64,000 bases of DNA from Methanococcoides vulcani (GCF_900111645.1 NZ_FOHQ01000001.1:567468-631467); one strand, 5' to 3'. Numbered from the stretch's first letter, positions 9,238 through 18,382 are shown. Made by a program: numbers and translations. Notes: generated from the sequence alone by a model not told the origin.

Positions 9238-10068
9238 ATGAAAAAAGAATTTCAATTATTTATCTGTTTATTGATCGTTTCTGGAATATTGACACTGTCC
9301 GGTTGTGTTGATGATTCTCCGGATATGCCGGATGTTACGCAAAGCGGGTTGCAGAATGATGTCCTGTATCAGGTATCGACCATTGATGCCTTGCTTGAGG
9401 GTTTGTATGATGGGCAGTTGAGCATGGGTGAACTGAAAGAGCAAGGAGATCTTGGTCTTGGGACATTCGATGCTTTAGATGGCGAGATGATCGTTATTGA
9501 TGGTGAGGTCTACCAGATGAAAACCGATGGATATGCCTATTCTGTGGACGATACCGTCACTACGCCCTTTGCCGCTGTAACTTATTTTGAGACGGATGAG
9601 TCCATTGTATTGAAAGAACCATCCTACTCCTCTGAAGTTGCTTTATTGATAGGGGAATTGTTTCCTTCAAAGAACTTGATGTACGCTATACGAATTGACG
9701 GTACGTTTGAGCATATGAAAGTACGCAGTGTCCCTGTTCAGGAAGAGCCATATCCTCTGCTGGTCGATGTGATCGCTGATGAGCAGGCTGTGTTTGAGCT
9801 TGAGGACGTTGAGGGCAGTATTGTAGGTTTCTGGCTGCCTTACTATGTTGAAGGCATAAATGTGCCGGGTTACCATTTCCATTTCATTGACACTGGCAGG
9901 GAAAAAGGCGGTCATGTACTTGAGTATGTGATCCGGAATGGTACTATATATATAGATCAGACAGCAGGTTTTGAATTAGTACTTCCAGAGTCTGCTGAGT
10001 TTATGAATGGGGATATTTCACGTGACAAAGGTGATGAGCTGCACACTGTGGAAAAGGATGATAAATGA
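9238..10068 (+). CDS. budA: Acetolactate decarboxylase, exported as a lipoprotein
   Basis: The 276-residue product matches alpha-acetolactate decarboxylase, which converts 2-acetolactate to acetoin and CO2. Family features are the opening of the mature domain (VSTIDALLEGLYDG, about 47-60), GDLGLGTFDALDGEM, and the zinc-binding histidines in YHFHFIDTGREKGGH. It carries a lipoprotein signal peptide with lipobox LSGC (Cys about 23), so the enzyme should sit on the outside of the membrane, which is odd for an enzyme of a cytosolic metabolite. A GAGGT site lies just before the ATG. It stands alone, divergent from the metal importer whose zinc it might need. Confidence 0.85.
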   Translation: MKKEFQLFICLLIVSGILTLSGCVDDSPDMPDVTQSGLQNDVLYQVSTIDALLEGLYDGQLSMGELKEQGDLGLGTFDALDGEMIVIDGEVYQMKTDGYAYSVDDTVTTPFAAVTYFETDESIVLKEPSYSSEVALLIGELFPSKNLMYAIRIDGTFEHMKVRSVPVQEEPYPLLVDVIADEQAVFELEDVEGSIVGFWLPYYVEGINVPGYHFHFIDTGREKGGHVLEYVIRNGTIYIDQTAGFELVLPESAEFMNGDISRDKGDELHTVEKDDK

Positions 10069-10209
10069 AGGTGGGCCTGTTTTCCGGTCACCCATGATTT
10101 TTAATTCTAAGGCGAGAAATCCCCTTGTGTGAGTTGGAGGATGAAAGCCGTACCACTCCTAAATTTTTATGCGAAATGTATATACATTGTTAAAACCATT
10201 GACATAATA

Positions 10210-11328
10210 ATGCTAAAAGCTTACAAATATCGATTATACCCTACTGGATCTCAAAAAGAGATCCTTCTGAAACATATCGGTGCATGTAGGTTTACATATA
10301 ATTGGGCATTAGAACAGAAGATCAAAGCATACGAAACTGATAAGAAGCATTTGTCAAGGTTCGAATTGCAGAGCTGTCTTGTTCATGAGCTGAAGCCAGA
10401 GAACACATGGCTCAAGGAAGTTAATTCACAAGCGTTGTTGAATACACTAATCAACCTTGAATCCGCTTTCACCCGATTTTTCAGGGAAAAGAAAGGATTT
10501 CCAAGATTCAAGTCAAGGAAGGTCCCTTTCCAATCGTTCCAGATTCCACAGCACTATGTCGTGGATTTTGAGAACAATACGATCAAACTCCCGAAAATAA
10601 AACAACCGATCAGGGCAAAACTGCATAGGAAGTTTGAAGGGAAACTGAAAACCGCAACGGTATCAATTACAAAGACGAGGAAGTTCTATATCAGTGTCCT
10701 TGTAGATGATGGAAAGGAACTTCCTGAAACACAAAAATTTGATAATAATTCAACATTGGGAATAGATGTGGGTGTAACCCATTTTGCTACACTCTCCAGC
10801 GGCAAAAAGATCGACAACCCCAAACATCTCAAAAATAGCATTAAAAGATTGAAAGTCCTGCAAAAAAGGTTGAGTAAAAAACAAAAAGGCTCACAGAACT
10901 GTGACAAAGCAAAGCTAAAAGTGGCAAAACTTCATGAAAGGATACGAAACCAGAGGATAGATTTCCTGCACAATACCTCTTCTAAACTGGTAAGCGAGAA
11001 CCAAGCAATAGCAGTGGAATCTCTGGATGTATCTGGTATGCTGAAAAGTCATTGTCTTGCACAATCGATCAGTGATGTTTCATGGAGTGAGTTTTTCCGA
11101 CAACTTGAATACAAAGCACAGTGGTATGGGAAAACATTGTTAAAGATCGGTCAGTTTGAACCATCTTCGAAATTATGCAATATTTGTGGACACTATAACG
11201 GTGAAATGACACTTGCAGATCGAAAATGGGAATGTCCGGATTGTAGTACAAAACATGATAGGGACATCAATGCTGCAATTAACGTCAAGAAGTTTGCACT
11301 TCAAAATCAAAATTTACTAAACATTTGA
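10210..11328 (+). CDS. tnpB: TnpB, RNA-guided endonuclease of IS200/IS605 family
   Basis: A 372-residue TnpB starting MLKAYKYRLYPTG, the usual N-terminus; a longer frame opening at 10129 would run into the element's left end and is rejected. TnpB is a ribonucleoprotein nuclease, ancestor of Cas12, guided by an RNA from the element's right end. The RuvC-like residues are intact: Asp186 (GIDVGVTHFA), Glu270 (AVESLDVSGM) and Asp350/352 (HDRDINAA), with a zinc ribbon CNICG...CPDC at about 323-345. Since all catalytic residues remain, it may be active. Confidence 0.93.
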   Translation: MLKAYKYRLYPTGSQKEILLKHIGACRFTYNWALEQKIKAYETDKKHLSRFELQSCLVHELKPENTWLKEVNSQALLNTLINLESAFTRFFREKKGFPRFKSRKVPFQSFQIPQHYVVDFENNTIKLPKIKQPIRAKLHRKFEGKLKTATVSITKTRKFYISVLVDDGKELPETQKFDNNSTLGIDVGVTHFATLSSGKKIDNPKHLKNSIKRLKVLQKRLSKKQKGSQNCDKAKLKVAKLHERIRNQRIDFLHNTSSKLVSENQAIAVESLDVSGMLKSHCLAQSISDVSWSEFFRQLEYKAQWYGKTLLKIGQFEPSSKLCNICGHYNGEMTLADRKWECPDCSTKHDRDINAAINVKKFALQNQNLLNI

Positions 11329-11421
11329 CACCCTCGGAACGAGGGGAAGAGCCTGTGGACTTGTGAACGATGGTTCAAAGAATGAAGCAGGAAGCTCCGT
11401 CCGTAAGGACGAGTAGTTCAC
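11329..11421 (+). ncRNA. Right-end part of the TnpB guide RNA (omega RNA)
   Basis: The sequence between the tnpB stop and the element's right end folds into two GC-rich hairpins (CCCTCG-GAA-CGAGGG and CGTCC-GTAA-GGACG). In related elements the RNA made from the 3' part of tnpB and this region is the scaffold bound by TnpB, and bases directly beyond the right end form the guide. Here those would be the bases from about 11422, in the leader of dapL. The 5' end of the RNA, inside tnpB, cannot be placed. Confidence 0.5.
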
Positions 11422-11489
11422 ATAGGTTTGTAGCAATAGAAGCGCTACAATACCTAAGAGATCTTTTTAATTTAAACCAAGGTGAACAT

Positions 11490-12647
11490 ATGTACGCAGA
11501 CAGAATCAACGCATTACCTCCTTATTTATTTGCAACAATCGATGAAGCAAAGGCAGCCCAGAAGGCAAAAGGTGTCGATGTTATCGACCTCGGTGTGGGT
11601 GACCCGGACCAGCCAACCCCATCTCATATTGTTGATGCCATGTGTGAAGCGGTAAGGGACCCTGGCACCCACAGGTACCCTTCCTACACCGGCATGATGG
11701 AGTTCAGGGAAGCAGTAGCAGACTGGTGCAAGGAATCCCGCGGTCTTGAGCTTGATGCTGCAACAGAGACCCTTACACTTATCGGCTCAAAGGAAGGTGT
11801 TGCACACATTCCTCTTGCATTCATCAATCCTGGTGATGTGGCATTGGTCCCGGATCCAGCATATCCTGTTTACAAGATCGGAACACAGTTCGCCGGTGGG
11901 GAGCCCTACATCATGCCTCTTCTTGAGGAGAACGGCTTCCTTCCTGACCTTGAAGCTATCCCTGCAGACAAGCTTGCAAAGGCCAAGCTCATGTTCCTGA
12001 ACTACCCTAACAACCCAACATCTGCAACTGCTGATGTCAAGTTCTTTGAAGAGGTCGTGGAATTCGCGAAAGAGAACGATGTTGTTGTAGTTCATGACAA
12101 TGCTTACTCTGAGATGGTCTATGATGATTACAAGGCACCAAGCTTCCTCAGCGTAGATGGTGCAATGGATGTCGGAATGGAGCTTTATTCCATGTCCAAG
12201 ACCTACAATATGACCGGCTGGAGACTTGCATTCGCTGTGGGTAACAAGGACCTCATAACAGGATTCGGAAAGGCTAAGTCCAACATCGATTCCGGTGCAT
12301 TTGATGCTATCCAGAGGGCAGGTATCACAGCTCTCTCAAGCTCACAGCAGTGTGTTGCAGATATGAACTCTATGTATGAGGAGAGGCGAGACGTGCTTCT
12401 TAAAGGTCTCAGGAGCATTGGTCTTGATGCCAAAGCACCAAAGGCAACTTTCTACATGTGGGTACCAATACCTGATGGCTATGACTCCATCGGATTCTCC
12501 AAGCTCTTGCTCGAGGAAGCAGGAATTGTAGCAACACCAGGTGTCGGCTTCGGTGAATACGGAGAAGGTTATGTGAGATTTGCTCTTACACAGTCCGTTG
12601 ACCGCCTCGATGAAGCTGTTGCAAGAATGGAAAAACTGACCATTTAA
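11490..12647 (+). CDS. dapL: LL-diaminopimelate aminotransferase
   Basis: A 385-residue PLP-dependent fold-type I aminotransferase that converts tetrahydrodipicolinate plus glutamate directly to LL-diaminopimelate, the methanogen route to lysine. Key features are [12 protein letters not shown], the [17 protein letters not shown] segment, NYPNNPTSA, and the PLP lysine in [13 protein letters not shown] choose ATG 11490, preceded by AAGGTGA, over an upstream ATG at 11370, whose 40 extra codons are simply the right end of the TnpB element and the promoter region. A clear hairpin terminator follows the stop codon. Confidence 0.9.
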   Translation: MYADRINALPPYLFATIDEAKAAQKAKGVDVIDLGVGDPDQPTPSHIVDAMCEAVRDPGTHRYPSYTGMMEFREAVADWCKESRGLELDAATETLTLIGSKEGVAHIPLAFINPGDVALVPDPAYPVYKIGTQFAGGEPYIMPLLEENGFLPDLEAIPADKLAKAKLMFLNYPNNPTSATADVKFFEEVVEFAKENDVVVVHDNAYSEMVYDDYKAPSFLSVDGAMDVGMELYSMSKTYNMTGWRLAFAVGNKDLITGFGKAKSNIDSGAFDAIQRAGITALSSSQQCVADMNSMYEERRDVLLKGLRSIGLDAKAPKATFYMWVPIPDGYDSIGFSKLLLEEAGIVATPGVGFGEYGEGYVRFALTQSVDRLDEAVARMEKLTI

Positions 12648-12677
12648 GATCAGATCAAAGTTATATCAAAATGAGTA

Positions 12678-12716
12678 ATGCCACCAATGTTCGGTGGCAT
12701 CATCTCTTCTTTTTTA
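12678..12716 (+). terminator. Hairpin terminator after dapL
   Basis: ATGCCACC-AATGTTC-GGTGGCAT is a perfect 8-base stem (12678-12700), followed by a pyrimidine/T-rich run (CTTCTTTTTT) around 12706-12716. The position, 30 bases after the dapL stop, supports a transcription end. Confidence 0.7.
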
Positions 12717-12776
12717 CTTGTTTGTGAACTTTGGACCAGCCGCAGGTTTGGTTGGTTGATTGATTGATTTTTTTAA

Positions 12777-13874
12777 TCACTTCAAAAGCGAATCCGGATG
12801 GATGTGACCACTTCTGATCATATGGTCAACGATCACCAGTGCCATCATGGCTTCTGCCACAGGGACCATTCTTGGTGGGATCGTCGGATCGTGGCGGCCT
12901 TTGATGTTGATCTCAGTCTCCTTCATCTCTTTCATGTCCACGGTTTGCTGCGGTTGTGAAATGGATGGGGTTGGCTTGACAGTAGTGCGGCAGATTATGG
13001 GCATTCCCGTGGATAAGCCACCGAGTATTCCGCCTGCATTGTTGGTCCGGGTTGCTACCATTGCATCTTCCATGACAAAAGGATCGTTCATCTGGCTGCC
13101 TTTCATCCGTGAGGCCTCATAACCTGCACCTATCTCCACAGCTTTGACCGCACCGATGCTCATCATGGCCTTTGCAATATCAGCATCCAGTTTATCAAAG
13201 ACCGGTTCACCGATGCCTGCCGGAACACCGGTTGCAATGATCTCAACCACGCCTCCGATGCTGTCATGCTCTTCTCTTGCTGCTTCGACCTCTTTGAGCA
13301 TCTTCTCTGCGGCTTCAAGGTCTGCACATCTGACAGGTGTCTTTTCCAGGTTTTCCCTGATAGCATCCAGGGGCATTGGTCTTGCACTTACTGTGCCAAG
13401 TGCTATTACGTGGGCAACGATCTCGATACCGAATCTGGCAAGTATCTCTTTTGCGATCGCTCCGGCGGCTACCCTGCCAATGGTCTCACGAGCCGATGAA
13501 CGTCCGCCACCACGGTAGTCGCGGATGCCATACTTTTTCATGTATGGGTAATCGGCATGTCCCGGCCTTGCAAGGTCTTTGATGTTGTCGTAAGAACTTG
13601 ATCTTGCATCCTTGTTCCATACCATCATGGAAATTGGTGTGCCGGTTGTCTTGCCTTCAAAAATACCTGAAAGTATCTCTACGCTGTCTGCTTCGGAGCG
13701 CGGGGTGGAAACCTGGCTCTGTCCGGGGCGTCGCCTGTCCAGTTCTTTCTGGATCATCTGCGGCTCAAGAGGAAGTCCTGCCGGAACTCCATCTACCACG
13801 ACTCCCAATGCTTTTCCATGTGATTCTCCCCAGGTTGTGATCCTGAAAGAGTGTCCAAAGGTATTTCCTGGCAT
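12777..13874 (-). CDS. aroC: Chorismate synthase
   Basis: A 365-residue FMN-dependent enzyme that converts EPSP to chorismate, the end of the shikimate pathway. The N-terminus [20 protein letters not shown], the [29 protein letters not shown] region in two consecutive stretches, and the late [10 protein letters not shown] motif are diagnostic. Length is normal. It is convergent with dapL and codirectional with the CDF gene upstream but with its own short gap. Confidence 0.97.
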   Translation of the reverse strand: MPGNTFGHSFRITTWGESHGKALGVVVDGVPAGLPLEPQMIQKELDRRRPGQSQVSTPRSEADSVEILSGIFEGKTTGTPISMMVWNKDARSSSYDNIKDLARPGHADYPYMKKYGIRDYRGGGRSSARETIGRVAAGAIAKEILARFGIEIVAHVIALGTVSARPMPLDAIRENLEKTPVRCADLEAAEKMLKEVEAAREEHDSIGGVVEIIATGVPAGIGEPVFDKLDADIAKAMMSIGAVKAVEIGAGYEASRMKGSQMNDPFVMEDAMVATRTNNAGGILGGLSTGMPIICRTTVKPTPSISQPQQTVDMKEMKETEINIKGRHDPTIPPRMVPVAEAMMALVIVDHMIRSGHIHPDSLLK

Positions 13875-13901
13875 GTTGATCTAATTCCATTTGATATTAT
13901 T

Positions 13902-14771
13902 TTATTTTTTTTTATTCAATGGGTCGATGTGAACCAATACTTCGGCTACACCTTCCAGTTTTTCTTTAAGATGGTCCATAACCTGATGTGAGATCGCATG
14001 AGCTTCGGAAATGGTCATGTCAGGTTCTACCATAATATGAAGGTCGATATGTATGTTGCCTTTACATCCTCTGGTCCTGATCTTGTGGCAGTCACGAACC
14101 CCGTCTATCTCATAGACAAGTGAACAGATAACTTCCTCTTCAAGCTGGGCTGCATCACATAATGTATTGGAACTTGCCATTATTATTTTGATACCTGCCC
14201 TGACAATTACGGCTGCTATTATCAGTGATATTAAAGGATCTATTATTGGATATCCTGCTTCTATTGCTACAAGTGCCACGAGGACTGAAAGTGAAACGAA
14301 TATGTCACTTCTGGTGTGGATGGAATCGGCCAGCAGTATCTCGCTGTTAAGCTTTTCACCCTTTCTTCTTTCATATTCGGTTACCATCAGGTTAACAGCC
14401 ATTGTGCTTATCATGACGATAAAGCTCAGGCCGGTTACGGTGGGCTGTATGTCCGATGTGAACCTTGTGATGGAATTATGGATTATCTCGAACCCGACGA
14501 AGATGATCAGTACTGCAATGACGATGGATGCAAGGGTCTCGAACTTCTGGTGTCCATAAGGATGTGTCCTGTCAGGAGGTTTTGCTGCAACAAAGATGGC
14601 TACGATCCCGACGATGTTCGATATTCCGTCAAAAAGGGAATGGTAACCATCGGATTTCATGCTGAGGGTGTCTGTAATTGTACCATAGATTATCTTTGCA
14701 AAAGCTACTATCAGATTCAGGACTAATATAATTACCAGTATCTGCTGTATCTTCTTCGAACGCTCATCCAT
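13902..14771 (-). CDS. Cation diffusion facilitator metal exporter
   Basis: A 289-residue CDF-family antiporter, expected to expel zinc, iron, manganese or cobalt from the cytoplasm. It has six hydrophobic helices, the metal-site motifs in helix 2 (SDGYHSLFD, HxxxD) and helix 5 (ADSIHTRSD, HxxxD), and the C-terminal cytoplasmic domain with EVLVHIDP. HxxxD in helix 2 with HxxxD in helix 5 is typical of the zinc/iron/manganese groups; I cannot decide which metal. The gene ends 27 bases before the aroC start. Confidence 0.9.
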   Translation of the reverse strand: MDERSKKIQQILVIILVLNLIVAFAKIIYGTITDTLSMKSDGYHSLFDGISNIVGIVAIFVAAKPPDRTHPYGHQKFETLASIVIAVLIIFVGFEIIHNSITRFTSDIQPTVTGLSFIVMISTMAVNLMVTEYERRKGEKLNSEILLADSIHTRSDIFVSLSVLVALVAIEAGYPIIDPLISLIIAAVIVRAGIKIIMASSNTLCDAAQLEEEVICSLVYEIDGVRDCHKIRTRGCKGNIHIDLHIMVEPDMTISEAHAISHQVMDHLKEKLEGVAEVLVHIDPLNKKK

Positions 14772-14940
14772 GGAAATCTTTCCAACAATATCTTTGACGT
14801 GACATATATAGTTATGTTGAAATTCCAGACCTGTTTAAATAATTATATTACTTATATGTCATTAATACAATATGCCGACAAAAAAAGAAGATACAAAGAC
14901 GATATACAGTAACATCATAGAAACCAATGAGGTCTTATTA

Positions 14941-15717
14941 ATGGTAAAAATCGCAGTTACAGGCAAAGGGGGTGTTGGCAAGACCACCCTGTCCGGAACT
15001 CTGGCAAGGCTGCTTGCCAGGGACGGTTACGAAGTACTTGCCATTGATGCTGATTCGGATATGAACCTTGCATCTTCACTGGGTATAGCTGAACCACCAC
15101 GTCCGCTCACGGAGTACAAGGAGATGATCGACGAGCGTGCCGGCGAGGTTGGTGGCATGTTCAAGTATAACCCGAAAGTGGACGATATCGTGGACAAGTT
15201 CGGCGTTGTCGGTCCTGATGGTGTTAAGATGCTGGTAATGGGTACCGTTGAGCGTGGAGGAAGCGGTTGCATGTGTCCTGCATCTGCATTTTTGAGAGCA
15301 CTGCTTCGCCATGTGGTGCTAAAGGATACCAGTGCACTGATCATGGACATGGAAGCCGGGATCGAGCACCTTGGTCGCGGAACGACCCGTGGTATCGATC
15401 TCATGATCATTGTAGTGGAACCGGGAATGCGCTCCATTGAGACCGCCGGAAGGATCAAGGAACTTGCAGGCGGGATCGGTGTGAAGAACCTTGCTGCGGT
15501 TGTCAACAAGGGGACCTCTGCTGATGTCAAGCCAAAACTTGCTGAGCTTGGTATTCCCGTTCTTGGCGAGATCCCATTCTCTCCTGATCTTATGAATGCT
15601 GATTTTGAAGGGAAATCCCCGATCGATGCAGGCAGCGAGAGCATTGCTTCCTTTGTGGAAATTAAGGAAAAGATGCTCGAAATGATCGAGAGCTTCAGTA
15701 AGGATGAAGATAACTGA
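14941..15717 (+). CDS. cooC: CooC-type nickel-inserting ATPase
   Basis: A 258-residue MinD/ParA-class ATPase with the deviant Walker A motif GKGGVGKTT (8-16) and the CxC nickel/zinc site GCMCP (Cys110 and Cys112) that marks CooC, the protein that matures the Ni-Fe-S cluster of CO dehydrogenase/acetyl-CoA synthase. The ATG at 14941 has a GAGGT site eight bases upstream and matches the usual N-terminus; an ATG at 14872 would add 23 residues unlike the family. Its stop overlaps the start of a cupin gene. The CODH genes themselves are not in this window. Confidence 0.85.
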   Translation: MVKIAVTGKGGVGKTTLSGTLARLLARDGYEVLAIDADSDMNLASSLGIAEPPRPLTEYKEMIDERAGEVGGMFKYNPKVDDIVDKFGVVGPDGVKMLVMGTVERGGSGCMCPASAFLRALLRHVVLKDTSALIMDMEAGIEHLGRGTTRGIDLMIIVVEPGMRSIETAGRIKELAGGIGVKNLAAVVNKGTSADVKPKLAELGIPVLGEIPFSPDLMNADFEGKSPIDAGSESIASFVEIKEKMLEMIESFSKDEDN

Positions 15718-16066
15718 GTACTCACAGGTCGAACCATTCACCACAAAGGATGGCTCGACAATCCGTGAATTGATGCATCCAAACGTTGGTGGCAGCAACA
15801 GTCAAAGCTTTGCAGAAGCCACCGTGCCTGTGGGATGCAAGACCCTTGAGCACCGGCATCATGGATCAGAAGAGATCTATTATATAACAACTGGAAGCGG
15901 TGTCATGACCTTGGGAAATGAGGTTTTCGAGGTGAGTGCCGGTGACACTGTGCTGATCGATCTGGGTGTCAGACACAAGATAGAAAATACCGAGGGCGAA
16001 GAGCTGAAGATCCTGTGTTGCTGCTCTCCGGCGTATTCACATGAAGATACTGAACTGCTGGAATGA
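15704..16066 (+). CDS. Cupin-domain protein
   Basis: A 120-residue single-domain cupin. Motif 1 is seen as LEHRHHGSEEIYYITTGSG (metal ligands His, His, Glu) and motif 2 as DLGVRHKIEN (His). The start codon lies 14 bases inside the end of cooC, so the two are probably translated together. Cupins of this form bind a metal and may act as small isomerases, dioxygenases or sensors; coupling to cooC hints at a role in metal handling, but this is inference. Confidence 0.8.
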   Translation: MKITEYSQVEPFTTKDGSTIRELMHPNVGGSNSQSFAEATVPVGCKTLEHRHHGSEEIYYITTGSGVMTLGNEVFEVSAGDTVLIDLGVRHKIENTEGEELKILCCCSPAYSHEDTELLE

Positions 16067-16125
16067 ACACGTCTTCGTTTTGTTCTTGCTCTTTCTTCTC
16101 TTTCTATTCTTTTTCCTCCTTCTCT
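16067..16125. terminator. Pyrimidine-rich convergent terminator region
   Basis: The 60 bases between the convergent cupin and PEBP genes are almost all C and T on the plus strand (for example TTCTTTTTCCTCCTTCTC). Archaeal transcription ends at T-rich runs, so this probably terminates the cooC-cupin transcript. Confidence 0.45.
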
Positions 16126-16686
16126 TTACTCTCTGGAGTAAGTTCCCATTAGCTCGGCCTCTGCAATTATGTGATCTTGCATTGCCTGTTCCAGAGTTGT
16201 TCTTGTGGATCCTGATTCAATATCAATCATGGTGTTCAGAGCATAGATTCTGAAAAAGTACCTATGAGTTCCGGAAGGTGGACATGGTCCGGCGTAGTCT
16301 GTGGTCTTAAAATCGTTAAGTCCCTGTACTCCCGGAATTGTGTTTTCCCTGATTACAGATCCCGGCTCGATGTTCCATACTATCCAGTGGGTGAACGTCC
16401 CTCTCGGAGCATCGGGATCATCAACTATCAGCACAAGGCTTTCGGTATCTTCAGACAGGATGCCGGGAATGAGTTCCGGATTAACGTTATCCCCATCGCA
16501 GGTGTAGCGTGAGGGGATCTCTCCGTTGTTCTCAAAGGCGCTGGTAGAGACTGTGAATGTATTCTGCTTATCGTTCTCAATTATATCAGGTATCGGTTCC
16601 GGGTCAGTATCTGTGGTTGTACAGCCCGATATTGATATGATCAGTATTATTGCAGCTAATGTAACGATCTTCGTAAGTGTATGCAT
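16126..16686 (-). CDS. PEBP/YbhB-family lipoprotein
   Basis: A 186-residue protein of the phosphatidylethanolamine-binding (Raf kinase inhibitor-like, YbhB/YbcL) family with a lipoprotein signal peptide (lipobox ISGC, Cys about 22). The ligand-site motifs are DDPDAPRGTFTHW and GPCPPSGTHRYFF. The fold binds anionic ligands; function in prokaryotes is largely unknown. It is a single gene, anchored outside the membrane. Confidence 0.88.
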   Translation of the reverse strand: MHTLTKIVTLAAIILIISISGCTTTDTDPEPIPDIIENDKQNTFTVSTSAFENNGEIPSRYTCDGDNVNPELIPGILSEDTESLVLIVDDPDAPRGTFTHWIVWNIEPGSVIRENTIPGVQGLNDFKTTDYAGPCPPSGTHRYFFRIYALNTMIDIESGSTRTTLEQAMQDHIIAEAELMGTYSRE

Positions 16687-16794
16687 TTCAATTACCCCAA
16701 TCCTACATTTGCCTGTACCTTTAATAAACTATATATCGAATAGGTGGTTTTCAACTATATTGTTCGATACATTCCTAACGATCATTGGGGGGCA

Positions 16795-17475
16795 ATGCTG
16801 TTGAAAGCGGCAGGAAATATCATATCAAGGTTGCAAAAGACCGAAAAGGTTGAGAGGTTCAGGCTGTCCCTTCAGCTCGTTGGCCTTGCTATCTTCATAT
16901 ATTTTGGTTCGCAGTCAACATTCTATGTTGTTCTCCTGTCCGTTCCTGTTGCCCTGCTATTCGGTCCGGTCTATTGTGGCTGGATGTGCCCAAGGGGCAT
17001 GTTCCAGAACATCATTGGTTCTATGGGAAAAAGGGTCCTCGGTAAAAGATACAACAAACTGGTCCCAAAAAGGATCCATAAGCCGTTGCTATATTTCCGC
17101 TATGTAGTATTGCTCTTCCTGCTGACCGTCATGGTGCTGCATGAGCTCCAGGTCATTGACGATATCATCATGGAATCGGTGGTAACAGATGGCCTGATCG
17201 TGGTGATGGTAGTCTCGATACTTCTGTCCTTCTTCGTGGACCGGGCCGCATGCAGGTACTTCTGTAAGGAAGGTGCAGCTGCTTCGCTGACAAACCTTGT
17301 TAAGATCAGGATGATCAGGCGTGACCCTTCGATCTGTAATTCGTGTGGTATATGTGACAGGGTGTGTCCGATGTGGATCGATGTTTCAAAAAAGGATGTT
17401 GTCAGGGACACTGTCTGTATCAGTTGCATGAAGTGTGTTCAAAAATGTCCTGTAGATGCGCTTAAAGTTGAATGA
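16795..17475 (+). CDS. NapH/CcoG-like membrane iron-sulfur protein
   Basis: A 226-residue membrane protein with four to five hydrophobic helices, a CGWMCPRG motif between helices and ACRYFCKEG, followed by two ferredoxin-type 4Fe-4S sites (CNSCGICDRVCP and CISCMKCVQKCP) near the C-terminus. Proteins of this kind pass electrons between quinol-like carriers and soluble partners or feed metalloprotein assembly. ATG 16795, three bases after a run of six G, fits better than a GTG at 16744. It is monocistronic. No partner reductase is adjacent, though superoxide reductase is the next gene (convergent). Confidence 0.85.
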   Translation: MLLKAAGNIISRLQKTEKVERFRLSLQLVGLAIFIYFGSQSTFYVVLLSVPVALLFGPVYCGWMCPRGMFQNIIGSMGKRVLGKRYNKLVPKRIHKPLLYFRYVVLLFLLTVMVLHELQVIDDIIMESVVTDGLIVVMVVSILLSFFVDRAACRYFCKEGAAASLTNLVKIRMIRRDPSICNSCGICDRVCPMWIDVSKKDVVRDTVCISCMKCVQKCPVDALKVE

Positions 17476-17528
17476 ATTAAATGAAGCTGAAAATTTAAGG
17501 AAAAAAAGTGATCAGGCATTAAACCCGA

Positions 17529-17900
17529 TCATGCTTCAATGCAGTTTTCCCACAGGCCGTGGATGTTGCAGTACCCAAGAGCACAGAATGCCTTGTATTC
17601 ACCAATGTTCTCAAGCTTGAACCAGCAGTCAGGTTTTGTATTACCCGGGCTGAAGTTCACTCTTCCGAGGTTAACGACTTCGCCGCCATCTTTCTTGCCA
17701 TAAAGCTCTACCCATGCAATGTGATGCTCAACGGTATTTGGATGTGCTGTCTCCTTGCCTACGATTACCCGAATCAGGTCAGCATCTGTCCCCCCATGTC
17801 CTTTGAGGATCTCAATGGTAGGTACATGTTTCTCCTTCATTGCGCTTTCTGCTTCAATGTCCTTTCCTTTGACTAACTCTCCAAAATTCAAAGATTTCAC
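17529..17900 (-). CDS. Superoxide reductase (neelaredoxin type)
   Basis: A 123-residue one-iron superoxide reductase that reduces superoxide to peroxide without making oxygen, a defence of anaerobes. Counted from the GTG at 17900, the iron ligands are His25 (EKHVP), His53 and His59 (AHPNTVEHH), Cys111 and His114 (CNIH), with the catalytic Glu-Lys pair at 23-24. There is no N-terminal rubredoxin-like Cys4 domain. A TTG at 17891 has better spacing to the AAGGAG site and may be the real start, giving 120 residues. Confidence 0.93.
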   Translation of the reverse strand: MKSLNFGELVKGKDIEAESAMKEKHVPTIEILKGHGGTDADLIRVIVGKETAHPNTVEHHIAWVELYGKKDGGEVVNLGRVNFSPGNTKPDCWFKLENIGEYKAFCALGYCNIHGLWENCIEA

Positions 17901-18042
17901 TCCTTTATGGTTTATTCTTCATTATTTATCATTGGTTGAGGTATATGCTTTTTATGGTTGTTGTGGGATGCAAACTTGAGGTCACTGGAAACTTGCCGAA
18001 ACCACGAAATAGTAAAAAATTGATTATGTATGGGTTAACATT

Positions 18043-18243
18043 ATGAATGCAAGATGGCAATCTGAACTGAGAAGGCGGTGTAGATATGCTGGTTTTACTC
18101 GCAATCGGGTAATCGTTTTTGTTCCCTTTCTATTATTGTTGCTGGTGATTTCTGTAGCTATTGGTCATATTGAAATTCCGATTACTGCACTTACAATGTT
18201 CCTAATTATATCTGCTATTAAAACCGTATTAATTCGAAAATAA
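18043..18243 (+). CDS. Small two-helix membrane protein
   Basis: A 66-residue product with a basic N-terminus (RRRCRYAGFTRNR) and two hydrophobic segments (about 23-41 and 46-62), ending ILIRK-like. I do not recognise a family. It starts an AT-rich accessory patch and has no operon partner. The composition supports a membrane protein, but the lack of a convincing ribosome binding site leaves doubt. Confidence 0.45.
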   Translation: MNARWQSELRRRCRYAGFTRNRVIVFVPFLLLLLVISVAIGHIEIPITALTMFLIISAIKTVLIRK

Positions 18244-18317
18244 ACGGTTATTTAAGAAACACTTTGAAAATGTTGGGCATACTATTAGTTGATTGCGAAA
18301 AAACAGGATACTACCAC

Positions 18318-18382
18318 TGAGTTCTTTAAGAATAGTACACCAAGGCGTGGTATATTAAGAGGAAATCTTCTTAAAGAACTCA
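18318..18382. repeat. 15-base perfect inverted repeat
   Basis: Left arm TGAGTTCTTTAAGAA (18318-18332) and right arm TTCTTAAAGAACTCA (18368-18382) are perfectly complementary around a 35-base loop that itself has a short ACACC/GGTGT-like stem. A related, slightly imperfect repeat occurs at 19375-19435. Could be a small mobile-element end pair or an RNA hairpin. Confidence 0.6.

Larger units (their letters stand above)
10105..11421 (+). mobile_element. IS200/IS605-group element with tnpB only (IS1341 type)
   Basis: The element consists of a tnpB gene and a structured right end, without a tnpA (Y1 transposase), so it is non-autonomous and would need a TnpA in trans. The right end has hairpins CCCTCG-GAA-CGAGGG (11331-11345) and CGTCC-GTAA-GGACG (11398-11411) and finishes near GTAGTTCAC at about 11413-11421, a form common for this group. 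The left end is set near 10105 (after TTTTTAATTC) by eye only. No target duplication is expected for this family. Confidence 0.6.

Noticed and set aside
10129-10209. Longer N-terminus for TnpB
   Set aside because: The 27 extra codons lie in the element's left end and are unlike any TnpB; the family starts with MLKAYKYRLYP at 10210.
11370-11489. Longer N-terminus for dapL
   Set aside because: These 40 codons translate the TnpB right-end hairpins and the promoter; the enzyme starts at 11490 with a ribosome binding site.
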